A DNA stretch of 64,000 nt, taken from NCBI GenBank assembly GCA_025057755.1, contig JANWVC010000008.1:1-64000 (forward strand). Reading direction: 5' to 3'. Position 1 is the first letter of the stretch, and each line of letters starts with the position of its first letter. The notes below the pieces were generated by a model. It made no database searches. It saw only the letters and a list, made by a program, of their open reading frames with translations, and was not told where the DNA came from. This document shows positions 19,317 through 28,443 of this stretch, one piece after another. This DNA comes from Limisphaera sp. GTDB taxonomy: Bacteria > Verrucomicrobiota > Verrucomicrobiia > Limisphaerales > Limisphaeraceae. A program made the position numbers and the translations under genes.

Positions 19317-20426
19317 TTACTGGAGGCGTTCGGGGTTTAGTCCTTGCAGGTCTTTCGGAAGGAACCGACCATCCTTGCGGATCAATTCGCCATCAAACCA
19401 AACCTCGCCTCCGCCCCATTCTGGACGTTGAATCAGCACCATGTCCCAATGGATGGCGCTGCGGTTGCCGTTGTCGCAATCCTCGTAAGCCTGACCCGGG
19501 GTGAGGTGAAGCGAGCCGGCGATTTTCTCGTCGAAGAGTATGTCGCACATCGGTTGGAGAATATGCGGATTGAATCCCAGTGAGAACTCACCCGTGTAAC
19601 GGGCTCCCGGATCGGTGTCGAGAATCTCGTTCAGACGACGGGTGTGATTCGCAGTGGCTTCTATGATTCGGCCCTTTTTGAACACCAATCGGACGTTCTC
19701 AAACCGGGTGCCAGCATAAATCGTAGGGGCATTGAACTGGATGACGCCGTTGACAGAATCCCGCACGGGGCAGGAGAAGACCTCTCCGTCGGGGATGTTT
19801 CGCAGGCCGTTGCACATTTTGGCGCCAATCCCTTTGATACTAAAACTCAGATCGGTCCCCGGGCCTTTAATCTGCACGCGGTCGGTCCGTTGCATGCGTC
19901 TCCACAAGGGGACCATGGCACGAGCCATCTTTCGATAGTCCAGTGTACAAACCCGAAAATAAAAATCTTCAAAAGCTTCTGTGCTCATGCCGGCGCTTTG
20001 CGCCATGCTGGGCGTGGGCCACCGTAATACACACCAACGGGTCTTGTTGACCCGCCAGTTGAGTACAGGCCGGTTGATCCGGGAAAAAAGTGCGAGACGA
20101 TCGGACGGAACGTCGCCGGTCTCGTTCATATTCTCCGTTCCGCGGATGGCGATGTAAGCGTGCATCTTCTTGATGCGGGCCAGTTCAAGGTCGCGTAGAA
20201 GAGTGGCGTGGCGCCGGTCGGTTTCACGCAAGGCTTCACGCGTGACGCGGCTTTGCCGAATTTCCACCACTGGAATACCACCTGCTCGGCGGACCGCCCG
20301 CATCAAAGCGATCGTCATGGCATCGGGAACATCGGTTACATCGATGAGAACCGTATCTCCCGGTTTGACGGCGACCGAGTAGCTTACCACCAAATCGGCG
20401 AGCTGTGTGTATCGTGGGTCTTGCAT
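19317..20426 (-). CDS. M29-family metallo-aminopeptidase
   Basis: Cytoplasmic dinuclear metal aminopeptidase of the AmpS/ApeT type. The 369-residue sequence carries the family ligands in order: Glu in IPDGEVF, Glu in GEFSLGFNP, His and Tyr in SLHLTPGQAY, and His/Asp in AIHWDMVLI. The N-terminal domain (LADLVVSYSVAVKPGDTVLI) is also typical of M29 peptidases, most of which come from thermophiles, although mesophilic bacteria have them as well. It starts with ATG at 20426 a few bases after an AAGG. The upstream gene on the same strand ends 133 bases before it, so co-transcription is possible but not certain. Confidence 0.9.
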   Translation of the reverse strand: MQDPRYTQLADLVVSYSVAVKPGDTVLIDVTDVPDAMTIALMRAVRRAGGIPVVEIRQSRVTREALRETDRRHATLLRDLELARIKKMHAYIAIRGTENMNETGDVPSDRLALFSRINRPVLNWRVNKTRWCVLRWPTPSMAQSAGMSTEAFEDFYFRVCTLDYRKMARAMVPLWRRMQRTDRVQIKGPGTDLSFSIKGIGAKMCNGLRNIPDGEVFSCPVRDSVNGVIQFNAPTIYAGTRFENVRLVFKKGRIIEATANHTRRLNEILDTDPGARYTGEFSLGFNPHILQPMCDILFDEKIAGSLHLTPGQAYEDCDNGNRSAIHWDMVLIQRPEWGGGEVWFDGELIRKDGRFLPKDLQGLNPERLQ

Positions 20427-20559
20427 AACCTTTTTCGGCTGTGAAGACTGGGGCGGTCACGCATGCCGCCCTTTTCTAGGAACAAGCCGGGTTGTCAGGT
20501 CAAAATCCGTCCGTACCGGTTTCAAGGGATCGAGCCGGGCGTCGGCCATGCGGCCGCAA

Positions 20560-21495
20560 TCAATCATCCGATGCACGTCGAGGCGAATCATCTTGTCCAA
20601 CTGCACGTGGACCTCTGCCCGATAGAGAAGGAGGCACATCATCGGCTGCATAACGCCTTTGTCCGCCTACCACGGTGATGCGGCCGGTGGCATCCATCCC
20701 CAACCGGGGGCGTGACCCGGCAATTTCATAGGTCTCTCTGACCATAATCTCGCCGTCCGGATTGATGACGTGATAGACGAACGTGGAACGGCCGTTTTGG
20801 AACAATAGGTGTAGATTGCTGGCGCTGTCGAGCTGCGGTTGTGGTTGCCCGAAAGAAACAATCGGCCCCAAAGGTACAACTCGGATGATTTGCGTTTCTG
20901 TCGGATCGGTAATCCGAAGGTAAAGTCGCAAATTGCGCTTCAGGTAGTTGGCTTCTTGAAGGATGTACTTGCGCATCTCCGGGGGGCGTCCCGCATCGGA
21001 GCCAGGGAGGCCAAACTCGCGTTCCCATAGTCGGGCTCCGGTAATGATGAAAAAGTCAACTGGAAGACTGCTAAATTCGCGGTCCCAAGCTAACACCCGC
21101 ACGGTGGCTTGGACCCGGTAGCGGCCTTGACGGGACAGGTCATAATACGGCGCCAAATCCACCCGGACGGTAGCCCGCTGCGAAGATTCCAAGCGGAACG
21201 GCTCTCGGAGGACCGGTTCCCCGAAACGCCGCACGACCCGCTGATCTTCTGCCTCGACCGAGAAGCTAAGCCAGTCTTCCTCTTCCCCCAGCCGCAACGG
21301 TTGCCCAGATAAGTTGGTGATACGGACTGCCACGGGCAGGCTTTCCCCGGGAAGGAACTGCTGTTGCTGCAGATCCACCTCCACAGTGAGTTGCGCGGCT
21401 GCGGGCAGCACGCAGGCTAAGCAGGCAGCAAGCGCCCCTTTCCGCCGACGAACTCCCGTGGCGGGATGGTCACCGAAAATGGAAATGCCCGGCAC
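20560..21495 (-). CDS. Secreted protein of unknown function with beta-sandwich (Ig-like) domain
   Basis: I do not recognise the family. The frame is open much further upstream (to 21828), but the sequence before residue ~20 is not protein-like and overlaps aspS. A GTG at 21495-21493, with GGGAG seven bases upstream, gives 311 residues starting MPGISIFGDHPATGVRRRKG and a signal ending AAAQL, which I take as the true N-terminus. Residues ~35-150 look like an Ig or intracellular-proteinase-inhibitor-like beta sandwich (LPGESLPVAVRITNLSGQPLRLG). The C-terminal half alternates beta strands (NLHLLFQNGRSTFVYHVINPDGE) and ends with GGQRRYAADDVPPS. Divergent from aspS, with about 255 bases between the starts. 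Confidence 0.65.
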   Translation of the reverse strand: MPGISIFGDHPATGVRRRKGALAACLACVLPAAAQLTVEVDLQQQQFLPGESLPVAVRITNLSGQPLRLGEEEDWLSFSVEAEDQRVVRRFGEPVLREPFRLESSQRATVRVDLAPYYDLSRQGRYRVQATVRVLAWDREFSSLPVDFFIITGARLWEREFGLPGSDAGRPPEMRKYILQEANYLKRNLRLYLRITDPTETQIIRVVPLGPIVSFGQPQPQLDSASNLHLLFQNGRSTFVYHVINPDGEIMVRETYEIAGSRPRLGMDATGRITVVGGQRRYAADDVPPSLSGRGPRAVGQDDSPRRASDD

Positions 21496-21750
21496 TTCCT
21501 GTCTCCCAACAAGCCGGCGTCTATCTTGCGTTCCATCCATGCTGGCCACGCAATGGCCGTGCATAAAGATCACTCTACCGCGATCCCGGGGACAGACAAG
21601 GGGCAAATCGGATTTGGGGATTCCGACCATAGGTGCCACCTTGGTTCTGAGAATAACGACATCTTTCAACGGCGGTGGAGCGGGCTGATTGCTTCGCAAC
21701 TCTTCGGTTTGCTCTGGATTCGCGTTCCACTTTTCCCAAAGTTGAAGTCG

Positions 21751-23562
21751 ATGAAGCGCACACATCATTGCAATGAGTTGCGTCTGGAACATGTGGGGCA
21801 AACCGTTACGCTGATGGGCTGGGTGCACTCCCGTCGTGACCTAGGGGGTGTGATTTTCCTCGATGTGCGGGATCGGGAGGGACGGACGCAAACGGTTTTT
21901 GATCCTTCCGAGGTCTCAAAAGCCGTGTTTGAACAAGCTGCCTCCCTGCGTCCGGAAAGTGTGGTAGCGATCACCGGCCTGGTTCGACGCCGGCCGGAAG
22001 GAACGACCAACCCGCGCATTGCCACGGGTGAAGTGGAGGTGCTGGCCCGGGAGCTTGTGATTCTGAACCGAGCTGAGGTGCTGCCTTTTGCTGTAGACGA
22101 TCCGGAAACGGCTTCCCGAGTCAATGAAGAGCTTCGGCTGCGTTATCGGTACCTGGATTTGCGCCGACCGGAAATGCTGCGCAATCTGAAATTGCGTTCC
22201 AAGGTGGCCATGGCGACGCGAGCGTATTTGGAGGAGCAGGGCTTTTTAGAGATTGAGACGCCGACGCTTTTCAAATCCACACCGGAAGGTGCGCGAGAGT
22301 TTGTCGTGCCCTGTCGGAATCACCCCGGGTTGTTCTATGCGTTGCCCCAGTCGCCGCAACAGTTTAAGCAGATCTTGATGGTGGCCGGAGTGGAACGATA
22401 CTTCCAACTAGCCAGATGTTATCGCGATGAGGATTTGCGCGCAGATCGGCAACCTGAATTTACCCAGATTGACCTCGAGATGAGCTTCGTTGAGCGCGAG
22501 GATGTATATGCTGTGGTCGAGGGGTTGCTGCAGCGCATCTGGCGGGTCGCCCTGGGCGTTGAATTGAAACGACCCTTTCCGCGCATGCGGTTTCGCGACG
22601 CTATGGACCGCTACGGCATTGACAAGCCGGACACGCGATGGGGACTGGAGCTTGCGGATTTGACCGAGACGTTTCACGGGAGTGATTTCAAGGTGTTTCA
22701 ACAGGCCATTGCGCAAGGAGGCGTGGTCAAGGCGCTCAATGCCAAGGCGATGGCGGGGCTGACGCAGGGGCAAATGGAGCAACTGACAGGTCTCGCGCGC
22801 GAATCCGGAGCCAAGGGACTGGCCTACATCAAGGTCGAAGGGGGTGAATGGAAATCACCGATCGTCAAATTCTTCCGTGAGGCTGAGCGGGTTCAAGTTC
22901 AAAACCGGTTGAAGGTCGAGGAAGGCGACTTGTTGTTGTTTGCTGCCGACGAGTGGCAAAAGGCGTGCGAAATATTAGGACGCTTACGCCTGCAAGTGAT
23001 CGACTGGGCGCGCCAAGCCGGTCGATTGCAGGTCGAGCCAGGACGTTTCGACTTTCTGTGGGTGGAAGATTTCCCTCTGTTGAGTTTCGACAAGGAAAAC
23101 AACCGGTGGTATTCGAGTCATCATCCGTTTACGGCGCCTGTGCCGGAGGACATTCCATGGCTCAAGACTGATCCGCGTCGGGTTCGAGGCCAGCACTATG
23201 ACATCGTCGTAAATGGAGTGGAGTTGGGTGGAGGCTCCATTCGCATCCATCAACCTGACCTCCAAAAGACCGTCTTCGAGGATGTGCTGCAGTTGCCGCC
23301 CGATTTGGTGAAGGGCCGTTTTGGCTACATGCTGGAGGCATTCCGATACGGCGCCCCGCCGCATGGCGGCATTGCACTGGGCTTTGACCGTTTGATGGCC
23401 TTGTTGTGCGGTGCCGAGAGCATTCGTGATGTGATTGCCTTTCCGAAAACAGCCAAGGGGACCTGTTTGATGACGGAGTCGCCAGGACCGGTCGAGCCCC
23501 GCCAGTTGCGCGAGTTGCACCTAGAACTGCGGATGCCTCCGACACGAGGCACTGGTCCTTAA
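21751..23562 (+). CDS. aspS: Aspartate--tRNA ligase
   Basis: Class II aminoacyl-tRNA synthetase charging tRNA-Asp. The ATG at 21751 gives 603 residues, the usual length of bacterial AspRS with the GAD insertion. Visible are the N-terminal OB anticodon-binding domain (VTLMGWVHSRRDLGGVIFLDVRDREG), motif 2 (RCYRDEDLRADRQPEFTQIDLEMSF), the bacterial insertion domain and motif 3 (GIALGFDRLMALL). After RRD the residue is Leu, as in discriminating AspRS, rather than the His of some non-discriminating enzymes; this is one position only. The frame is open further upstream, but that part is not AspRS-like. Its last four bases overlap the end of the convergent rsmB gene. Confidence 0.97.
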   Translation: MKRTHHCNELRLEHVGQTVTLMGWVHSRRDLGGVIFLDVRDREGRTQTVFDPSEVSKAVFEQAASLRPESVVAITGLVRRRPEGTTNPRIATGEVEVLARELVILNRAEVLPFAVDDPETASRVNEELRLRYRYLDLRRPEMLRNLKLRSKVAMATRAYLEEQGFLEIETPTLFKSTPEGAREFVVPCRNHPGLFYALPQSPQQFKQILMVAGVERYFQLARCYRDEDLRADRQPEFTQIDLEMSFVEREDVYAVVEGLLQRIWRVALGVELKRPFPRMRFRDAMDRYGIDKPDTRWGLELADLTETFHGSDFKVFQQAIAQGGVVKALNAKAMAGLTQGQMEQLTGLARESGAKGLAYIKVEGGEWKSPIVKFFREAERVQVQNRLKVEEGDLLLFAADEWQKACEILGRLRLQVIDWARQAGRLQVEPGRFDFLWVEDFPLLSFDKENNRWYSSHHPFTAPVPEDIPWLKTDPRRVRGQHYDIVVNGVELGGGSIRIHQPDLQKTVFEDVLQLPPDLVKGRFGYMLEAFRYGAPPHGGIALGFDRLMALLCGAESIRDVIAFPKTAKGTCLMTESPGPVEPRQLRELHLELRMPPTRGTGP

Positions 23563-24863
23563 CTCCGCCGCCGTAGCCGAGCTACGTACGCGCCATCGAC
23601 GCCGTCCACAAACGGCAACAGGATGCGCTCATGTTCCAAGACAAAGCCCGGTACGGTTTGCATGAAGGCGCGGACAACCTGCTCGTTTTCTTCGGGTTCC
23701 AAACTGCAAGTGCTGTAGACGAGCAGGCCACCGGGCCGAACCCGCGACGCCGCCTGTCGGAGAAGTTGGAGTTGCCTCGGTGGCAGCCGGTGAAGGTCCT
23801 CACCCTGGAGACGCCAGCGGAGGTCCACCCGGCGCCGCATTACGCCGGTATTGGAACAGGGCGCATCCACCAGCACTCGGTCAAAGCCATCCCGAGCCCA
23901 GTCGGGCAGAGACGCATCTGCTGGCTGGACCTCTACACAACTGGCACCCAAGCGCTCACAGTTGTCGCGCAACACCTGGAGCCGTTCGGGGTCGGTGTCC
24001 AGCGCCAGAATTCGTCCTTCATTTCCCAGCAACTGGGCGAGATAAGTCGTCTTGCCGCCGGGGGCTGCGCAGGCGTCCAGGACACGTTGGCCCGGCTGAA
24101 CTTGGAGAGACCAGGGAGCCAGCAGTGTGCTGGGGTCTTGAACATAGAACCAGCCTGCGACAAAAGTATCCATTTTCGCCAGCGGTGGATGCCGACGTAA
24201 TTCGTAAACCAGATCCTCCTCGTACCAGTCCCGGGCGAATACGTCGCATTCCACGTTTTCCTGGTTCCGCCATCGTTGCAGCACTTCGGCGGGCTGGACC
24301 TTGAGCCGATTGATCCGCGCGTAATTGCGCGCGGGCGTGTTGTTCCAGTGAAGCAACTGACGCGTGCGGTCCGGACCCCATCGGTCCAACCAGCGCCGGA
24401 CCAGCCATTCGGGATGCGACCAGCCCAAGTGCGGGGCTGTGATTTGTAGTTCCTTTAACAGGTCGCGCGTCACGTGCAACTCGCGAAGGTAGGCCCGTAG
24501 GATGGCGTTTACGAATCCGGCTTGGGCGCTCAATCCAAGGCGTTTGGCAAGTTCGACCGTTTCATGCACGGCCGCATGGTCAGGAATCCGGTCCAACCAA
24601 AGAATTTGGTAGAGACCAAGCCTTAGGATGTCCATCAGACGCGCGGGTTGCGGAGGCGCAGCGGTTCTGCGCCCGATGAGCCAGTCCAACGTGGCGCGCC
24701 ACCGGGTCACTCCGTACACCAGCTCTTGGCAAAGGCGTCGGTCAGCCGGCGAAAGCGCACGGTTTGCAAACTCCCGCTCCAGCAGGGTCTCGAGGTAACA
24801 ACCGGAACGGCCATGCTGTTGCAAAATCCGGACGGCAATTTCTCTTGGTTTTTGCGCGCTCAC
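23559..24863 (-). CDS. rsmB: 16S rRNA (cytosine-967-C5)-methyltransferase RsmB
   Basis: AdoMet-dependent m5C methyltransferase acting on 16S rRNA. The 434-residue protein has the N-terminal NusB-like RNA-binding domain (REIAVRILQQHGRSGCYLETLLE, then LCQELVYGVTRWRATLDWLIG) that separates RsmB/Sun from other NOL1/NOP2 enzymes. The catalytic domain has VLDACAAPGGKTTYLAQLL (AdoMet site), VDAPCSNTGVMRRR (motif IV Cys) and YSTCSLEPEENEQVV (motif VI, catalytic Cys). The start MSAQKPREIAV at 24863 is the only sensible ATG. It is divergent from the long greA gene, with 64 bases between the starts. Confidence 0.95.
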   Translation of the reverse strand: MSAQKPREIAVRILQQHGRSGCYLETLLEREFANRALSPADRRLCQELVYGVTRWRATLDWLIGRRTAAPPQPARLMDILRLGLYQILWLDRIPDHAAVHETVELAKRLGLSAQAGFVNAILRAYLRELHVTRDLLKELQITAPHLGWSHPEWLVRRWLDRWGPDRTRQLLHWNNTPARNYARINRLKVQPAEVLQRWRNQENVECDVFARDWYEEDLVYELRRHPPLAKMDTFVAGWFYVQDPSTLLAPWSLQVQPGQRVLDACAAPGGKTTYLAQLLGNEGRILALDTDPERLQVLRDNCERLGASCVEVQPADASLPDWARDGFDRVLVDAPCSNTGVMRRRVDLRWRLQGEDLHRLPPRQLQLLRQAASRVRPGGLLVYSTCSLEPEENEQVVRAFMQTVPGFVLEHERILLPFVDGVDGAYVARLRRRS

Positions 24864-24927
24864 GGCCTTTAATTTGGACGTGGCTGTCCAAGAGGCCCAT
24901 GGGCCGAGACAGCCTCAAACCCGTTCT

Positions 24928-27114
24928 ATGCGAGAAGAATTCGAGAAACTGGCCCGGGCGGGCAAGATCGAACCCCGCCATATTGATCCGTTGGTGCGGT
25001 TGGCCACTTGCGGCTTTTGCTGGCACCGGAGCTGGGGGTTCGGACGCATCCGGTCGATGGACCCGGTGTTCGCGCGTTTCACCATCGATTTCCCGAGTCG
25101 GCCAGGGCATACGATGGACCTGGCATTTGCCGCCGAAACCTTGAAGCCCCTTCCGCCCACCCACGTCTTGGCTCGGAAGGCCCTGGATCTAGAGGGATTA
25201 CGGCAAATGGCTGCCACCCGACCTCTGGAGCTGGTTCGAATCGTATTGGAAAGCCTGGGCGGGCGAGCAACAGTCGAACAAATCCAGCAGACGCTCGTGC
25301 CCGACGTTATCACTTCTGACTGGAAAGCCTGGTGGGAGCAGGTGCGGCGGCAGATGAAAAAGGATGGCCATTTCCATCTGCCGCTCAAAAAGGGTGAGCC
25401 TGTCATTTACCAGGAGGCCGAGCGCTCCTTGGATGACCAGTTGGTGGAGAGTTTCCGGGCCGCTAAGGGTTTAAAAGCCCGTTTAGGGGTCGTTGCCGAA
25501 ATCGCTCGGAACCTCTCTGATTTGGAAGATAAAACGGCCGTGGTGCGGCAATTGGTCCAGACGCTCAACGAGGACATTGCGTCCCATCAACGAACTCAAC
25601 CCGCGTTGGCCATGGAGGCCATTTTTGTCCGAGACGAGCTCCGTGCCTGGGCAGGTGTTCCTCCGGAAAACACCGAGTTGACCGCGCCTGCTCTGTGGAA
25701 AGCTCATCCGCAGCCCGGTCCGATCCTAGAGGCACTGCCGGCCAGCAAGCACCGGCGGGCTTTGGAGGCATTTCGCGAAGCATGGCCGGATCAATGGGCA
25801 TCCATGTTGCTGGACGCTCTCAATCAGGTCTCTTCCCGGGTTTGTCGGGAGCTGGTCCAACTCTTGGTCCAGGCCGGTCACTTGGACGCCCTTAAAGAAG
25901 TCCTGGCGCGACACATCAGCCACCATACCGCCAGCAGCGAATTGTTGCTTTGGTTGGGTCGAGAACGAAGTGACACATTTGCCGATGTTCTTGGTCCTGA
26001 GGTGTTGCGCGCGATGTTAACCGCGTTGGAGCGCGATCAGTTTAATGAAAAGCGCACCAGTCGGTTGCGCGACTTTATTCTGGATGATGCTGAACTCATT
26101 GCAGACCTCACTGCTGCGGCGGACATCGAGGTCATTAAGGACCTCACACGAGCGTTGCAATTCTCGCCGGTGTTCGACGACATGGACAAACGATCTCTCC
26201 TGGCCCGCATTGTCAAAAGTCATCCGGCCATTCAATCCATCATCAGCGGAGAGCAGACGCGTCAGGACACAGGCTTTTGGGTCTCCTGGGAAAGTTTGGA
26301 ACGACGCCGCGCAGAGTATGATGAGTTGGTCCACAAGCGCATCCCCGCCAACTCGCGCGAGATTGCCATCGCACGCAGTTACGGCGACCTCAGTGAAAAC
26401 CATGAATACAAAGCCGCCAAGGAAATGCAAAAAATCCTGCTGCGCCGTAAGGAAGAGTTGGAAGCCCAACTGGTTCGCGCGCGGGGTACGGACTTCTCCC
26501 ATTTCCCGTTCGACGTGGTAGGACCGGGCACCGTGGTTGAATTGACGGATCTGACATCGGGTCAGCGCGAGACCCTCACGGTGTTGGGAGCATGGGACTC
26601 CGACCCCGATCGGGGGATCATCAGTTACCTTTCACCTGTTGCCCAAGCATTAATGGGACACAAGCCGGGCGAAGAAGTGGAATTCGAAGTCCACGGCCAG
26701 CTGCATCGTCACCGGATCGAAGCCATCCGTCCCTACCGACAACGGACGCCCGATAGTCAGGTAGCAGTTGAGGCGGACCGATCACGCACGGCGGCTTTGC
26801 CGAAAGGGTTCGCGCCTTCAGCAGATTCTGCTCCCGGCGTGGCGCCCTCTGATCTCGGCCTGTCCCAAACGGGCGGAACAGAGCCGCACCGGTTGGATCA
26901 GACATCGGGCGAACCGACCGACTCCGGGGATGGATCCGAGAGACCGCAGTCTCGGCCGCAATATCCCGTAGAGCTGGCTCCATCGGAGGCGGGTCGCCCG
27001 GAGGGGCCCGGTTCAGAGTCGCTCGTTGTAGCCGGTATGACCGCTAGAGTCTCGGCGGAAGTGGAGGATGCCGCCCCGGGCTCGCAGCCTTCTCCCGAGT
27101 CATCCCGAGGTTGA
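24928..27114 (+). CDS. greA: Long GreA-type transcript cleavage factor with large N-terminal extension
   Basis: Transcription elongation factor that enters the RNA polymerase secondary channel and stimulates cleavage of backtracked RNA. The 728-residue product is about 4.5 times the length of E. coli GreA. The C-terminal ~160-residue part is GreA: coiled coil with the catalytic tip YGDLSENHEYKAAKE (acidic tip residues D487 and E490) and an FKBP-like domain (VVGPGTVVELTDLTSGQRETLTVLG). The first ~440 residues are helical, with HEAT/TPR-like character, and match no domain I can name; an opening segment (FGFGRIRSMDP-like, near residue 35) may be a small beta module. Chlamydial GreA is similarly long. 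A ~100-residue Pro/Ser-rich tail follows the GreA part. The ATG at 24928 is preferred over 24874. Confidence 0.85.
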   Translation: MREEFEKLARAGKIEPRHIDPLVRLATCGFCWHRSWGFGRIRSMDPVFARFTIDFPSRPGHTMDLAFAAETLKPLPPTHVLARKALDLEGLRQMAATRPLELVRIVLESLGGRATVEQIQQTLVPDVITSDWKAWWEQVRRQMKKDGHFHLPLKKGEPVIYQEAERSLDDQLVESFRAAKGLKARLGVVAEIARNLSDLEDKTAVVRQLVQTLNEDIASHQRTQPALAMEAIFVRDELRAWAGVPPENTELTAPALWKAHPQPGPILEALPASKHRRALEAFREAWPDQWASMLLDALNQVSSRVCRELVQLLVQAGHLDALKEVLARHISHHTASSELLLWLGRERSDTFADVLGPEVLRAMLTALERDQFNEKRTSRLRDFILDDAELIADLTAAADIEVIKDLTRALQFSPVFDDMDKRSLLARIVKSHPAIQSIISGEQTRQDTGFWVSWESLERRRAEYDELVHKRIPANSREIAIARSYGDLSENHEYKAAKEMQKILLRRKEELEAQLVRARGTDFSHFPFDVVGPGTVVELTDLTSGQRETLTVLGAWDSDPDRGIISYLSPVAQALMGHKPGEEVEFEVHGQLHRHRIEAIRPYRQRTPDSQVAVEADRSRTAALPKGFAPSADSAPGVAPSDLGLSQTGGTEPHRLDQTSGEPTDSGDGSERPQSRPQYPVELAPSEAGRPEGPGSESLVVAGMTARVSAEVEDAAPGSQPSPESSRG

Positions 27115-27243
27115 GCGAATTCCTAATTTTCCGCTTTTGAAGACAGGACTCCCATTGACGAGCCGGAAGTGAAAGCAGTGACAGAGGAACCTCCGACCCC
27201 GGGAGGTGTTCGAAACGGGGTGGAATCACCTGCGTACGCATTC

Positions 27244-28137
27244 TCAAGCCGCTTCCCATTGCTCCCGCAGAAGACGGACCGCCTCCGGGATGCTGCGACG
27301 CGGATCGCCCTTACTGCCGCATTCGAAACTGATGAAGTCCTGGTAACCGATCAATTTTAAACCGCGCATGCCGTCGGTGTAATCATCGCCTGGGTCTTCG
27401 CCCGGCATTTTTCGCTCTTTCCGGCTTGCAATGTGCACGTGGCGGAGATAGGGGCCAGCCGCCACGAAGGCGGCAAAGTCACTGGGTTCCTCCCACGTCA
27501 TGTGCCAAAAATCTCCCATCATGGCCACTCCCGGGTGATTCACGTCTCGACAAATCGCGGCCGCATCGGCCAGTTGGCGCAAGAACCATGCCTCCCGCCG
27601 GTTCAAGGGCTCCAGCAGGATTCGGGTGCCCACCTTGTGTGCGTGCTCACCCAGTTCCGGCAACAGCCGGACCAATAGCTCGCGGGCTTCCACATGGCCG
27701 AGCTTGGTTTGCCCGTTGAATGCGGGCACCACAATCATCCCAACGGCGCCCAAGGCTCCTGCTGCGGTCAAGATCTCTCGAATCGAACGAATGGCCTTTT
27801 GCCGAACTTCCTCGTTTTCACTAATCAGCACGCCTTCAAACCCGGCACATACGGCACTAACCCGGATCTTCCTTCCTTGTAAAGCCTTTTGGAATTCCTC
27901 AACCCGCCCTGGAAGGCCTCCCCCCCATGGCTCAATCCCTTCGAATCCATGAGCCTCGAGAAAGTCGAGTTTTTCGTTGAGACTTCGGCCCGGGGCCACC
28001 CCCTCTTGACAGGAGAGACGCAAGCGGGCCGGCTGCGGAGATTTAGGCACACGCTGAGGGAAAGCGTGCTCCGGTGAGGTCGTGGCCGCGAGACCAAATG
28101 CGGTGAGGGTGAGGAATCGGCGTCGTGACGTTTTCAT
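27244..28137 (-). CDS. Tat-exported sugar phosphate isomerase/epimerase-like TIM-barrel protein
   Basis: The ATG at 28137, with AGGA just upstream, gives 297 residues starting with a twin-arginine signal (MKTSRRRFLTLTAFGLAATT). The rest is an AP-endonuclease-2-type TIM barrel of the hydroxypyruvate isomerase / sugar isomerase group: LEAHGFEGIEPWG, VSAVCAGFEG, VGMIVVPAFNG, GTRILLEPLNRREAWFLRQLADAAAICRDVNHPGVAMMGDFWHM, YLRHVHIASRKERKMPGEDPGD and YQDFISFECG. The metal-binding Glu (LLEPLN), Asp/His (GDFWHM), His (HVHI) and Glu (SFECG) are all present. Exported members are common in Planctomycetota and Verrucomicrobiota near DUF1080-type genes. Substrate unknown. Longer upstream starts add an implausible 55 residues. 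Confidence 0.87.
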   Translation of the reverse strand: MKTSRRRFLTLTAFGLAATTSPEHAFPQRVPKSPQPARLRLSCQEGVAPGRSLNEKLDFLEAHGFEGIEPWGGGLPGRVEEFQKALQGRKIRVSAVCAGFEGVLISENEEVRQKAIRSIREILTAAGALGAVGMIVVPAFNGQTKLGHVEARELLVRLLPELGEHAHKVGTRILLEPLNRREAWFLRQLADAAAICRDVNHPGVAMMGDFWHMTWEEPSDFAAFVAAGPYLRHVHIASRKERKMPGEDPGDDYTDGMRGLKLIGYQDFISFECGSKGDPRRSIPEAVRLLREQWEAA

Positions 28138-28443
28138 ACTTCCTAACTCCATAGACGACGAAAAAGGCTCCCAAACTTCAAGTCCGGCGTGACTTTCTGC
28201 TTCTTGGAACGATGAAAATCCGCCGTTCAGGACGTGGGGTGCGGCAAGTGAATCATAAGCCGAAAGCGGCCTTGAACCGGTGGCGCCGAGCTGATGGTTC
28301 AATTCTAGTCAGAAGCCAAACCCAGGAATGCATTTGACCGCCCTTCTGCACTGCGGCCAAGATACCTGAAGATGCCAGGTTACGCCGTCGGAGTGTCTCC
28401 GGCGGCCGAAGGCAACCCTGGGGCAGTGACGGGAATCGCAAAG

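Noticed and set aside
20457-20651. Alternative minus-strand frame (MQPMMCLLLYRAEV...) as the C-terminus of the secreted protein at 20560-21495
   Set aside because: The main frame ends in GGQRRYAADDVPPS, which fits this type of protein; the alternative has no homology or ribosome-binding site.
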